From Aphelenchoides besseyi (Eukaryota; Nematoda; Chromadorea; Rhabditida; Aphelenchoididae): 64,000 nt of DNA. Location of the stretch: the NCBI GenBank assembly GCA_024699855.1, contig JAMPIQ010000001.1:6386001-6450000 (forward strand). Reading direction: 5' to 3'. Positions 22,136-34,515 of this stretch are shown in pieces. The position numbers were made by a program, and so were the translations under genes. Numbering within the stretch: the stretch's first letter is position 1; every line of letters begins with the position of its first letter. A model generated the notes under the pieces. That model searched no databases. It saw only the letters and a list, made by a program, of their open reading frames with translations, and had not been told where the DNA came from.

Positions 22136-25100
22136 TCAAGCGTTCAGCGCCGGTCCGAAGTCGATTTCAGGATGAGCGAGAATCTGCTGAGCTCGTTTGA
22201 TGAGACTGAAGAAGTTTTTTTAGAAGTTTGTGTATCAACCAGCTAACTTACTTATCGATTTGTCGCTTTTTATGAAACGGTTGATCCAAAAAATTGTAAA
22301 TCGAATTGCTCAGTAGCTCGTTGTAAACTGCACGTAAACCCCAGGGATAAGGGGCACCGGGCATAAAACGTTCCAATAAAATTCTAAATTTGATGTCTTC
22401 AAAATCGAAAAGTTGCTAAACAAACCGTGCAATAATTTCACGAACTCCCGGACGAGTTGTATCGCGGAACATGTTCAGGATCAAACAACCGAAGTACGCT
22501 GTGAATGCGTTCGGATAGCGCAGATGATCGATCATCAAAACCAGAGCCGAGTAACAGTCTGAAATGTCGAGGCTTGAATTCGATTTAAAGCGCGAAAACA
22601 AACCCGCACTATCCATATCTTCAACCAATTCAAATAGAAGTCCTTGGCCGTTGTTTGTTCCCAACGCCACTGAGTTTATAATTGAATTATTTGCTTTGAT
22701 TTTGGCAATTGACATCTGACCAACGAAAACAATTGCTGATGAAAGACCCCAACTACGATTTTCAGTCGTTTGATTGCTGTGGAAAAGTTCAACGAGTTTC
22801 TGCGGAAATCCATCGACCTCTTTAACTTCCATTCGTTTGCTCAAAATTTGAATGATTTCCTCTGGTAAACGCTGACTAATCGGTGCCACGTGTACCTCGG
22901 GCATTGAATTCATCTCCGGAGTCGCACAGTACTGAAGAAAAGAAAATTATTGTGGTCGATCGAAACAAAACTTACAGCTTGAAAATCTGCAACAGTCGAT
23001 GGAACATGAGTATTTGGTGGAACGCAACAAAGAACTTGATTACGATAGTGGAGTGCCATCGGCGGAAGAATTTCAGAATACGCGATGTAGTGCAATGAGA
23101 ACGCGTGTGGATACTCGTCGGTGAGTTGACTCATCAGACGCATAATTGCTTTTTTATACATGTGACTCAACGTGTGAAGTCGATTGGTGCGACTCAGATT
23201 TGCCAACAAGCGACTCACTTGAATGACTAGAATGTTCAGGAAACCGATGCTTTTGTTCGAGCATTGCATCCGATTAAGTGCCGTCAAGAATGGACGATCC
23301 AAAATCAAAGCTACGTAGCAGTAAAGAAGTTCCGGCGATTCAACCAAATTGAATTTGTAGATAGTGTTCCTTCAAATACAAAGCAATTAGAAACCATATG
23401 GATAACTTACGCATATGTTTTGACAAACAAATCGGAATAATCGGGATCCGAAAAGTCTTTTTCTTGAAAGTTTGCAAACGAAGAGAACAGTTTGATAATG
23501 AACTTAAAGCGAATAGCCAACGCAAATTCGGTCGCGTTACTAATCTCTTTCACATGACTACGAATACGCTTCAACAACGTGCTAAGCGTCGCTTCGACAA
23601 CATCGATACTCGCTTGAACTCCGTATTCGGCTCGTTGTCGAAGAGCTAGCAAACGAAACATTAGAGCAACAGAGCATGCACAATTGCACGTCTTTTCGAA
23701 GAGCTGAGCTCGAACATGTGGATCCACATTCTCATTTCCGGCTTCTTCCAACTGATCGCCAATTCGTTGACAAATCGTCCATGCTGCCTTAAAACCACTT
23801 ATTAGATTGTTAGATGACTGAATGGTTTACATCAATAAAGTTCGTGGTGGCAGGAAAAGAATTCACGAATCCGTTGTGAAAGATGGATTCAATCATCTGC
23901 TGAATTGCAAATTTACGAGCATCACCATCCAAATTGAGGATGGAAAACCAGTCGCGGAAGATCGTCTCAACTTGCAGCTAAGAATCAAGATGATCGAATT
24001 GATTGAAGAACCTTCTTACGTAAAACTCTTTACTGTATTCACTGACTTCTTCCGCTCCATCGACTAACATTTGCCAATTTTGGTGATTAGAACGATTTTC
24101 CATTGGCAGTCGATTGGCCGGAGAAGATGGACCCGATGACAAATTGGAAGCAAATCGACGTTGACGTTGTGACATGAACTTTGTATTCGACTGAAATTCA
24201 GGTTAATTTCTCGTCGCCTCTATGCATGAAAACTAACTTCTAACTCCTCGACTGTAGTCATTTTGTTAAGCCCTGATTGATCTTGCGAAGCGATTTGAAG
24301 TGGCTCAAAAACCGCTGTGTTAATCGGTGGAAGTTGAGATTGTCCGTCGACATCCTCAGTAGTTCCTTGCTCAATAAATTGTTGCAAAGTGCGTGCCATG
24401 GAGTCGTAATCGGCATAAACTCGCATCTCCTCATTATCCAGCGGTCCATAAGTCCGACGCAAACGTTCAGGTAAACGCTCATTGACAACCGAATCACTTC
24501 GCGGCGATCCAACAAATGACGGAAAAGCCATCGACATTCTATCGGTGGATTTGAACAGAGCGTGAATTTTCTCTTCAGTGATCATAACAGAACGGCGATT
24601 CAACTTGATGACCATGCAGTCGATTACGATCTGATGATTCTTCTGAAACAGATCGGATACCCGAAAATACATTCACGTTACACTTACAGCGACAAAAGCT
24701 GGAACACAGTTGTCGTAAAACGATCGCAGATTTTGATTCTCGACTGGTGGATTCGAATTCTCCAAAAGTTGCCTGAACAACATAAGAGCCGATTCAGCGA
24801 ACTGTTGCATTACAACGGCAATTGCAGTTTGCGGTTGGAATGCCGCTAACAGAAATGAACGAATAGCAACGAGATAACATTGACGGATTTGTTTTTCGTC
24901 CGTACAAAACGCCAAATCGCGCATCAAGATGAAGTTGCAAAACGAGTCAAGAGATCTACCGATACGACCCAAAAACTTCACTGCAAACTTCGAAGTATTT
25001 GCAAAGAGAAACAGGAAAAACGTACCTTCAAGTGACTTCAGAATGTTCGTAAAGTTTTCAACAATAAATCCACGAGAATTCGTGTAGAAGATCGGTGTGT

Positions 25101-26488
25101 CCGCAAAGTCCATCCGAGCGATCAACAGTTGAATGAACATTTCATCACGATTGTTATCAGTAGGTGCTGAAAAGAGAAGTAATTAATTGCAGTTGGGCAC
25201 TAACCTCCAGAAATGGTAGTCGACGACTGAGAATGCTGATCAGAAGAATAGTTAGATGATTGTGGTGATGGAAAGTTTGAACTGAACAATTCGCGACGTG
25301 CAATAGGTGTTCCGGGCATACTCGCGTGATAAGCCGCAAATTGTTGAGTTACTTCGGGACGTTGTGGTGTCGAGAATTGCAGCGGTTGATGTGTTCGAGA
25401 GTGCAATCCTCCGCCCATTGAGTGATGACTTAATGGCGTGTGTGGTTGATTTTGTATGTATCCATTGCGATGCGGAGTATTCGGCTGTGCGTTCAACGAA
25501 TGAATTGGTGCTGATTGCATCGGGAAATGACGATCCGGAGTTCGCATTGTGTACGTGCGAACCGGTTGATGAGTCATTCGCGGTACAACTTGATTTCCTT
25601 CTGAATCCAAATCCACGTCAAACGTATTGGCGTCGTAATAATTTGGAGTGTAGGCACGTGATGGTGACGGGAATTCGAATTGACTAAACGGTTTCTCGTC
25701 ACATTCGTTTGTTAGTTCATTCATCAAATTGTCGTCTGACGGTGATTGCTTGTTGTTAGCAGAAGCCGGTTTGTCTAGGTTCTCCAAATAGCGTTCGATT
25801 TCCAAGCAAACGAAAACGTCCGTTCCTTCAGCTTTGTGAATCGCTTTCAACAATGTGATAATACGAGACACCCAAGTGCAATCTTTTTTGAAAATCTAAA
25901 CTCAAGAGTAAATGTTTATTTGAGATTATAACTTACGGTGCTCCGTTCGCAGTACTTGAGTACATGAGTGATTAGAACGACCATAAGACAAATTCGTTGC
26001 GGATTCTTGGTGGCCATTGCATCAATCAACATTCGTTTCAAGTCGGCAATATCCGCTTGAATCGGAATATCACGCGCCAAAGTCAGTAGCCCGATAAAAG
26101 ATCCAATATTGCGAAGTTTCTCTTTGACCTTCGCATTTACAACCTCCGCATCCAGAATCTCGTTGACCACCTTTATACTTTCAACAATGATCTGATCGCA
26201 AAGCTTCTCGTCCTGAACGATTCTGATCATTTCAGCGTACAGTTCAAGATTATTTCCTTCGCAAAGCGCACGTGTACGACAAAACTGATTGATCAGCTGA
26301 GTGCGCAGACTATCGCCAAACAACTCAATCAATTCATCAAGTACAACTGCCTGAAACCAATGGCATCTTAATGGAATAACAAACAGATAATCATTTACCT
26401 GACCTTCCAGATTCTTGTACGTCGTGTTGTTAATGAGAAACGTGGCGTAGTCCATAGCCGCTCGTTGCGGATCTTTTGTTTCCTCCAT
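22136..26488 (-). CDS. CCR4-NOT scaffold NOT1, C-terminal half only
   Basis: Spliced as complement(22136..22205, 22252..22383, 22426..22931, 22976..23369, 23411..23787, 23831..23977, 24020..24190, 24238..24642, 24688..24980, 25026..25166, 25205..25895, 25937..26350, 26399..26488), giving 1276 aa with all phases consistent and introns of 38-48 bp. Domains: a MIF4G region that docks the deadenylase (KLRNIGSFIGLLTLARDIPI), a Gln/Pro-rich disordered linker (about residues 240-390), a middle helical region, and the Not1 C-terminal superhomology domain (SLHYIAYSEILPP, LERFMPGAPYPWGLRAVYNE) that binds NOT2/NOT3. Human CNOT1 is about 2370 aa, so roughly the first thousand residues (HEAT repeats) are absent. 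A TTTTCAG about 70 bases upstream and a stop in frame before the ATG support 26488 as a true start. Its complex removes poly(A) tails from mRNA. C. elegans counterpart: let-711/ntl-1. Confidence 0.9.
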
Positions 26489-26970
26489 TAGCTCAAGTCG
26501 ATGGTTGACGAACGGCGGAGTTTACAGAAATCTGCACGGAATTAGCCGCTCATTATTCCTGAAAACATTTCCAATTTTATTGCTGACTTGCAATGTCCGC
26601 GTCGTTAACTCGAAACACGAGTAGAACAATCAAGGTTTCACGTTTGATATCCAGATTCGTTGAAGTCCTTTGCATTCGAATAGTTGAAAGAAATTAGAAA
26701 CGAGATGGTCAACGTATAAAACGTTGATAAGAAAAAGGCAAAGACAAATAGAAATTCGTTTATTCTCATTGGAAGTACAATGTGAACGGAAAGTGAATAT
26801 AAAACACGTTTGGACCGCGTAGTTGTTTTAAGAACAAGAGAAGTGAACCTAAGAAGTTTGTAAATAGGAGACTATCTAGGGACATTTGTACGCAACCGCA
26901 AATCTCATCTTAAAAGGCACGTTATATTTAATGCACACGTCATGTGGACTGCTAGATCAGGCTTCCCATT
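26489..26970. other. Intergenic region between NOT1 and sideroflexin genes
   Basis: It holds the 5' leader of the NOT1 gene, with a short upstream frame ATG-AGC-GGC-TAA near 26556, and the 3' UTR of the sideroflexin gene. No further NOT1 coding exon was found. Confidence 0.5.
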
Positions 26971-28382
26971 TCAGAGTCCTTTGTTGTAATAAACAATGGT
27001 GGGAGGGTCGGGAAGTCGACGAATTTGCTCTCGAACCTCCGGCTCCAAGTCCTCAACTTTAATTGCCGATCGTTGTGGAAAGATGGCACAACAAAGCGGT
27101 GTGGAGAAGAGAAGAATAAAACCGCACATTAGAACCTGAACAGGTCCATTTAACCACGGACGAGCTCGGTACCACGACGATCTCTTCTCCAAAGTGTTCA
27201 CCAATACAGGCGTTAGCACTGAAAGCCAAAGCGATGAGGGATGGGAAGAAACAACAAAATCAAAATGCCCCATTCAACAGACCCTAACGTCGCACAGCTT
27301 TTCGCTCGCACCTTATTCCTTTCTAGCCGCCGTTTTGTTTCGCAGTCAAAATATCGGAGGGCAGAAATTGAATAAGAAACAAAGATTTTTGAACTCTGCG
27401 ACTTCCCGCCATTTCGAGAACAAACGAGATGACTAATCGTAGATCTCCTCTAAACATATGATAAATCACGTACCCATGTATGGAGATGCCATCAGTATGC
27501 GACTGAGAAGCACCTGTGGAATTGCAGTTTTTGCCACCTGACAACTCGCCCCAACTTTTCGGCCTTCAGCATCTTCGAGAGCGATTCCCTCGGTAAATTC
27601 TCTGAAATAGAAGAATCGAATTATCATTTGTATTCATCGTACTCACTTCGATCGCATCATCGGAATGTTGATGGCGTTGGCCAACGAAATTGCACAAAAC
27701 GGTACTAGTCGACCGTAAATCGGTGGCAATTTCTAAAGCAAACATCAAAACTTTAAATCAAAAACATTAGTTCACTTTGGCCAATGCATTCAACGACAAA
27801 GCGCATGTCATTGCACCGCCGGTTGCTGCAACATACGCCTTCAACAACTGTTCGCCTGTAGCCGCCGTTTCACCCGAACGATTCGTGTAGTTGACCATTG
27901 CATTGAACGTTTGATTGCACCATTGCCAGAAGATTACGGACGGTGTTCGTCTGAAAATCGTATCTAAATACAGATCCAATTCAATCGTCTACTTGTAGAA
28001 GGTCAGAAGACCGCCCGTTAAGAACATGTTGCAAGGAGCTTGCGCGCTCATTCTTCCAAATAACAGCATCTTTTGGCCAGTTTCCGGATGAAATGCCGAG
28101 TCGTAGAGTTGTTTTGCCCGATACAACTCTTCGACGGTCAAATTCGCTGGAATATTGCCCGCTCTAAAACCAAAACAAGAATTCGCAATTTAAACTCGAA
28201 ACCTACTTGTAATTCCAAACAGTTTCCTTCGCTTTGTTGAGCTGTGCATCGCTAGCCAACAGATTTAATGGATTGGTAATCGCAAAGAAATGTCGCGCTC
28301 GTCCACTAAATTTGCTCTGATCCCAACGCGGCTGCGAAATGTCCGGCTTATTGGTCAATTCTCTTACCAGTTGCTTGGACAT
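26971..28382 (-). CDS. Sideroflexin, mitochondrial amino-acid carrier
   Basis: Spliced as complement(26971..27218, 27474..27601, 27647..27732, 27776..27950, 27993..28163, 28207..28382), giving 327 aa, the usual length of the family. Diagnostic text includes [17 protein letters not shown], the HPETGQKM motif, [55 protein letters not shown] and the C-terminal VYYNKGL. Sideroflexins sit in the mitochondrial inner membrane with about five helices and carry serine and other small amino acids for one-carbon metabolism. The last intron is 255 bp, long for this window. Codons 6-17 could be removed as a 36-bp in-frame intron, but the retained text matches a normal N-terminus. Same strand and order as the NOT1 gene, 482 bases apart. 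Confidence 0.93.
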
Positions 28383-28663
28383 TTTAAGTGCAACGTATGT
28401 TTTATGGCAAAATGGAACGGCCACGTGCTCTCGAGCAAAAAACACGAGGAAACGGGAAAATTTGAGAGCAGTTGGCGGACCGCGAGCAACGGCGAGAGCA
28501 AAAAATCGCAGACCGCGACCTTCATGGCGGGCGACTTTGCCTTCGAATCGATCAAGACGCTTCAAATGACGTCCAATTCCACGTGGTTTTTGTTTTCCGA
28601 CGAAAGAACAGTCAGTTTGTTTATTGATTGCCATAAGTTACCTTCACAGCCTAGTTCTTCGAA

Positions 28664-29351
28664 TCAGTTGGCATTGAAATCATGTTGTTCGAAGGCTTTT
28701 CGCGCCCTCCAAACGACCCATGCGAAGAAGGCAATCAGAAGCACAAACGCAGAATACAGGGCAATAGAGGAGTAGAGAAGAACTCGATTTTCGGTAAATT
28801 TGTTGATTTTTTCACAGAAACTGAGAGCGAAAATGCACGAGACAACCAGTGCAATGTAGTTGAGGATTTGAATGCTCTGAAAATTGATGCGTGAATGAGT
28901 ATCGAAGAAAGAACAAACGCTACAAACAATGTAAGGCCAAAATAGGATCGATCGTTTCGTTGCTGTTCCAATTAAAAGCAAATCCGAAGCCACAAAGAAG
29001 AAGAGAGATACCGTGAAGTAGATGACCATAATTATATTGGACCACTTCCATTCTTTCGTAACATCGTCTGAGGTCTAAACTAGACGTCAATGAGATAGTC
29101 AGTGAAACTCACGATCCAATCCATCAGCACCAATCCTGCAATCGATTCTCCGCATCCACAAACTCCAATTAGAATGCTCACGATAGCCACGATAATAATA
29201 CGTATCTGCAAATATCTCATTTTCTTCGACGACAGAAATCGACTACTTCAATCGAAGAACATACGCGCTGTTCGTCCGTCGATGTAGTGGTGTTCGAAGC
29301 GCTTTCCACGCGAATCTTTGGGACACAAGCGGAGCTCGAAACCGCCTTCAT
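28664..29351 (-). CDS. Four-helix membrane protein, unknown
   Basis: Spliced as complement(28664..28876, 28928..29074, 29113..29205, 29265..29351), giving 179 aa with all introns in phase 0. About 29 Ser/Thr-rich residues precede helix 1 (IRIIIVAIVSILIGVCGCG). Helix 2 is IIMVIYFTVSLFFFVASDLL, helix 3 is LNYIALVVSCIFALSFC and helix 4 is SIALYSAFVLLIAFFAWVVW. Short loops and a basic C-terminal tail give a tetraspan layout resembling nematode MARVEL-like or DUF-type tetraspans, but no defining motif was found. Both ends are predicted cytosolic. It lies 281 bases upstream of sideroflexin on the same strand. Confidence 0.7.
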
Positions 29352-29564
29352 TTTGCTTGCCAGTAAAATGATTGTAAAGAGAAACGAAAAACCTTCTTCT
29401 TTGAAAACAAATCGTTCGCATAAGACTTATGATTGTTGTTGTTATCCGCTTGAAAGCGTATTGCAGTTCTCATAAACAAGAGATTTTATTATAAAATCAC
29501 GGAAACGTCAAACAACTTTGAAGATGAAATCCCGTAGGATCGGATTCACAATTCAACTGAAAAC

Positions 29565-29788
29565 TCAAAGGTTTTCGGGAAACAAAGAAGTGGAATTCGA
29601 CGCTTCACTTATTGGATTCAAACTCTCGACGATCACTGATGATGGAAGCGCAGGAACAAATTGTCGACGTTCACGAATCTGAACAACTCAAATCAATGTT
29701 ATATTATTCAAAAATAACTTACTATCACTGAGTGAACAGCAACAAATACAAGTACAAGAAGAACGAAGAGAACAATTTTAGAGCACAT
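29565..29788 (-). CDS. 59-aa secreted peptide precursor
   Basis: Spliced as complement(29565..29678, 29723..29788), with a 44-bp intron in phase 0. MCSKIVLFVLLVLVFVAVHS is a signal peptide. The mature part begins with a polybasic site (IIRERRQFVPALP) and ends SLFPENL. It has no cysteines after the signal. The layout (signal, basic cleavage site, short tail) fits a neuropeptide-like or other short peptide precursor, but no repeated peptide or C-terminal amidation glycine is visible. Function unknown. Confidence 0.6.
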
Positions 29789-30049
29789 GACACTGACGAT
29801 TGGCGTTGTTAAATGGTAGCGAACTTGTGATCAAGACTGCCAACGAGTTTGGTCTATATGCCGAAATACAGGTGATTTGGTGGGGTATGGAGTTTGGAAT
29901 GCTCACGATGCCCTCAGGTTCTCATGGTTGTATAGTAACCGCGAGGTTTTGTTGTTAAATTGTGCAAAGTCCAAACATTTCATATTGCCCTCAATCGTTT
30001 ATTTGTTTCAAAATTACATGACAGGATATTTTACTCTAGTCTTCAGCAG

Positions 30050-31000
30050 TAATTAAAACATCGCACGTACACTCGTTTACAGGTGCCGGTACGGGACTTG
30101 GCGGCTCTTCGCCCATACACCACTGCAAAAACGAATTATGGAATCTACAACCATCCACTCACTTGATTGGCTTGAAGACCTAATTCCTCAGCCACTTTAT
30201 TACCGTATTTACCCACAACTCATTTTGACGACGACATAAATCACAAGCAGTGAGCTGATGATTTTCTTTGATTTCCTACAAAATGTTTTCATTTTCATCC
30301 TGGTACTTACTTTCAGTTCCAACTGAGCTTGTTGAACTTTTTTTGAGCTTGCTTTGATCTTCGTACTAGTCCGCTTTTTCAGCACAACAATCGGCGCCTT
30401 GGAATCGTCGACACTTCAGGTTCGCAGTCCAAGTGTTAAAGCTGATTCGCATTGTTGATTAACGAGTTTGTAAATGATATTCCAATTAGACTTACACGAA
30501 TTAAGATTGGAAACCTTCATTGGGCGTATTCACTAAAACCGAGACATCTACTTGAAAAAAGGACTCACTTCTTGGTATTGATATTGGGATTACGTTCTCG
30601 AAAGTGTTCACGACATACGCAAAGTCACAAGTGACACTAGTAATATAACCACTGAAATGAACGTCCGTTAAATCTGAACAGTTGTTTTGACTCACACTCC
30701 CGTAAAAGGGAAAATTTGAGTCCTGTTTCTGAAACCAAAAAGAAACGTGTTACACCACCGCATGAACATCAAATGTGTCTATTGGACAAGCAGCAAAAAT
30801 AAAGCTGCAAACAATAACCGCAAGTTGACTGTGAACATACTTTCGAGTTACGGAAACCGTGTCTTAGTAAACACATTTGATACTCGCTTTCAAGTAGGTT
30901 TGCCAGTAATCGGTCGTAGAACAAACCAAAACAATTAAGAAGCTTAAGATCGACTACAATCGCATCTTTTGTTTGAATGTCAATAGCTAAATAGGACAAA
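30050..31000 (-). other. Minus-strand exons of one or two unresolved genes
   Basis: Exon-like pieces with good splice signals are visible. One at about 30566-30660 reads GYITSVTCDFAYVVNTFENV between TTTCAG and GTGAGT. One at about 30310-30420 contains KKVQQAQLELK before GTAAGT. The next (30210-30276) reads ENHQLTACDLCRRQNE. The last part (30055-30125) can be joined in three different frames, each giving a plausible C-terminus. No single model from ATG to stop could be fixed. There is probably at least one real gene here, possibly Cys-containing and secreted, but its identity is open. Confidence 0.4.
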
Positions 31001-31039
31001 AATCTATTTCAAACAAATCGCTCATTCAAATTTGTAGTC

Positions 31040-34000
31040 ATGAAGTTGAGTGGTTGTTTCTTGTGCTTATGCTGTTATCTTGCGTTTAACTTCTTTTGTT
31101 TTTCAAATGCTGCTTTTCAACCATGGTGCCCAAACTGTAAGTTGTAACGAAGACGTCCAATCGCATGTTCTAGTTCAATGCAATCACACGATAGAAAAAA
31201 CTCCGCACACTTCGGTAATGGCGTCCGTGTCTTCGACCAGCAACCCACAGGATGTGAAAAGTAAGTTCATTTTTGTGATGTAGGATACTCGTTACTGTAG
31301 TCGTCGGAGTTCCGATTCGTAATCTTTCCTCGACTACGGGAACATATAAAAATCCCTGGACGACTGCGAATCTTCAATTCTGTCCGTGTGAACCGTTAAA
31401 GGACCGCGATTTTGTGATCAGTCACGTGAACAATCCGGAGCTGAATCGCTTTCAAGATGCCATTTATTTTGTCGGAACAGACAATCCAAAAGAGAGATTG
31501 AAATCAATAATCATAACGACCAAATTGAATATGAGTCAACATTTTTACGCATCTCCAATCGACTTTAAATCTTCAAATTGTTACGACGAAATGGGATACA
31601 TGGCCAGACCTCTTCCTTATCATTCCGAAACGTGTATGTCTTTGATCATGTTCAACGGCGAGTATGCGGCTTGGACTAGCGGCTATCAACTATGGAACCG
31701 AATCGAAATGGATCAGTGAGTTCAATCGAATCGATCGACATAACCAAGTAAACAATGCTTACAGGTGGCTCTACACTTTGCTCACGAACACTCATATGAA
31801 CAAAGATGTTCAACAAGTTCAAAGGTAATTGCAATTGAACAACCGAGAATTGTTCGTTCAGCGAATACTTAACTTGCATTGACACCTACACAACGGACGC
31901 CATAGACTTGCCTTCTCAATGGTAAGTCCATTTTCAATGCGGCCTTCAGTGACGCTCGCAAATTATTCAATAACTTGGAACAAACATTTCGAATGCTTTA
32001 TAGCTTTCACATTTTTTTGCCAAAAGTGTTCTACAAACTTTGTTGTTGCTATCGAAGTGCCGCTTCCGAAGATTGTCGTGTTGACAACAACGAATTCCTT
32101 CACAAAGATAACAATATGGATGATGTGTATCGGTGTGTCGTTGGAAACTATAGCAGTTTGATTGGAACACGAATTGGTAATAGATGTCGAAAAGATCTCA
32201 ATTTCGTTTAGTTTCGATTGGACCTGACAATTCCCTTTACAATCGTTGTCTTCTGAACTACACGATCCGTTTGAAAGCAGACAAACCGTAAACTTAAAGT
32301 CGTAATTTGTAATGTTTGTTCAAATTTTAGATCGGAATTGTCGATTTTCGCCGGAGGACTAAAAACTGTTGAATTGAATCTCAACGATTCGACGCCGCTA
32401 AATCATGTATTCAGCGAAGTTCTGAAGTCAAAAAGTGCGGGTGATCCATTTCATAATGACTGGCGCTATTACGTAAGTTGCTATAGTTTTCGCGGTTATC
32501 ATTTCGATTCTTAGCATCATGCTATGCTTCAGAATAGCACTCAGATAGTGATTGGTTGCTTTCCGGATCCTTTGTCATGTCCGAACAAACAGCCGGACAC
32601 TGCGAACGCTGAGATTGTTTGTATTTGTCAGAAAAACTACTGCAACGTTGACAAGTTTACCGTCGAGTTGCAGAAATACGTTTCAAACGATCACGTACGT
32701 ATCCTTCTGTTTCAATCCATCGGTTGTTTAGCGTTGCGTTACTGGTGGTATATACGGAAATGTATTCAGTTTGTACATGGGTCGCTATTGCTACTATTTC
32801 ATGGACATACTAAGTTAGTGGTTTTACTCGCTAACTATGCAGACACTTCATTCGTGGTGTCGAAAGACCAAATTTCTGGGTTTCTGTTGACATTTAGCTT
32901 ATTTGCAGTCAACGAGTTCGTTTATCTTCTGCCCACAATCAACGCACATTTCTTTGAAGAAGAGAATGTGAAGTGAGTTTATGGAGAATTAACATCTTGA
33001 GTGGTTTCTATTGCAGCGAGTTTATTGAATCGAAAGATGGCGATGTTTGGTGGGACGTTTTCGAATTCTTCGAAGATTTCGAAGCAAAATGTCCGTTTGG
33101 TCACAACGATAGCAAACTGCGAAGTGTGATCATTGCAACATGTGAACCAAGTGAGTCACAATATAAGACACAAGAACATTGTTTAGGGACCTCACACTTC
33201 GATTGGTGCAAAAACGAAAACAAACTGAGGGAGCACATGCGCAGTCAGGAAACTCGAGAGAAAGTAATGAACATCAAGTGTCGGGAATTCAATGCGACAG
33301 TCACGTCCACTAGCGAGTATTATCAAGTTGTAGGAAACTCGACTTCCAACACGCCAAGTAAACGATCGGGATGCGAACAAGTAACAAGTCGTTGATTTCA
33401 GTTGAAACCGGGAATTGTTTCATTCAAGTCGATGTTTTGAGTAACGAAAATAAACTGATCATAAAGGCAGGCTCAATCAAATTGTCCGAAGTTCAAGAGA
33501 ACATGATCGAGTGTGCGAAGTACCACAAAGAATGCGAGATGACGAAAACGAACAGTAGTTGTTTTGTTTGTTGTGCTATGAATACCACAAAACTAAGCAC
33601 CCTTGTCTTCGAATGCATGAACAATCTCTGTGAGTTATCTTCTGTTTCTTTATACTCATCATTTGTCTCAGTTCTTCCATCGAATAGCACGGAAATTGTT
33701 CCGTTTTTGCCATCAGTTGTGGACTGTGCATCTTCTTCCACAGAACACCAACTCAGTTGCTTGAAACGGTCACAAGAATTGAGTTGCTACAGCACCAACG
33801 ATTTTTCGTTGTACGATAAGCCACTGGTAAGTCTCTCAAACGGTTGACTTATTCCTTTTGTTTAGGAGAAGAAAAATTGTTTGCGAACAATCAACGGCAA
33901 CAACCCGGGACAAGATCATCAAGTTAAAGAAAACGACTTGAAAGATGCGACTTATGCGATTTGCCGTTTCGTCGAGAACATCAACCAGTGTTTTCACGTG

Positions 34001-34144
34001 CTGAATTCCGGCGACTCGACGAGCCAAATCGTTTGTTGCTGTACCGAAGGATCGAAATGCGCATCAATTTCGCGACAACTACCGCCATTTGGTCGAAATA
34101 TCCTCGACTTCGTAGGAGTTGGAAACTATCGTCCTTTACGTTAA
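31040..34144 (+). CDS. 840-aa secreted Cys-rich multidomain protein
   Basis: Spliced as join(31040..31136, 31174..31260, 31301..31715, 31765..31824, 31862..31921, 31950..32176, 32212..32287, 32331..32472, 32515..32694, 32732..32813, 32843..32972, 33017..33150, 33187..33357, 33402..33629, 33672..33826, 33866..34144); all 16 exon phases agree. MKLSGCFLCLCCYLAFNFF is a signal peptide. The rest has many cysteines in spaced clusters, for example VCICQKNYCNVD, CEMTKTNSSCFVCC and IVCCCTEGSKC. The C-x-C...CN ending of the first recalls Ly6/activin-receptor-type three-finger domains and nematode ET modules; this is only a resemblance. Many N-x-S/T sites are present and there is no C-terminal membrane helix, so it should be secreted. 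Two introns are only 28 and 29 bp. AATAAA at about 34160. Confidence 0.8.
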
Positions 34145-34515
34145 TTGTTGGTGTATTTTTTAATAAACTTACTTTCAACTACTTGGTTTTCTACTAAACA
34201 AACAGCTGTCGGTAGATGTTCTCGTCCCATCGATCAACGAGCAGACCTCTGCATTCGACTCATCCTCCGATTTCCTCCGTAAACGATGAATAGAATCTTC
34301 CGGAGAGTTGTCACCAAAACGAAATCATTTGCTCGCACTTAAGCGAATCAAATTTGCATGAAACCCAAAGAAACCTAAACGGTTCTTCTTGCTATTTGCT
34401 CGACGCGCAGTCGGAAAAACGGTTGGAACTCGAAGATCACTTCGTTTTTGCTGACTGGACGGAGGTCAGTTCTTCTGCTGCTTCTCAGGTTGAAGTGCTC
34501 TTTCAGGTTTCGATC

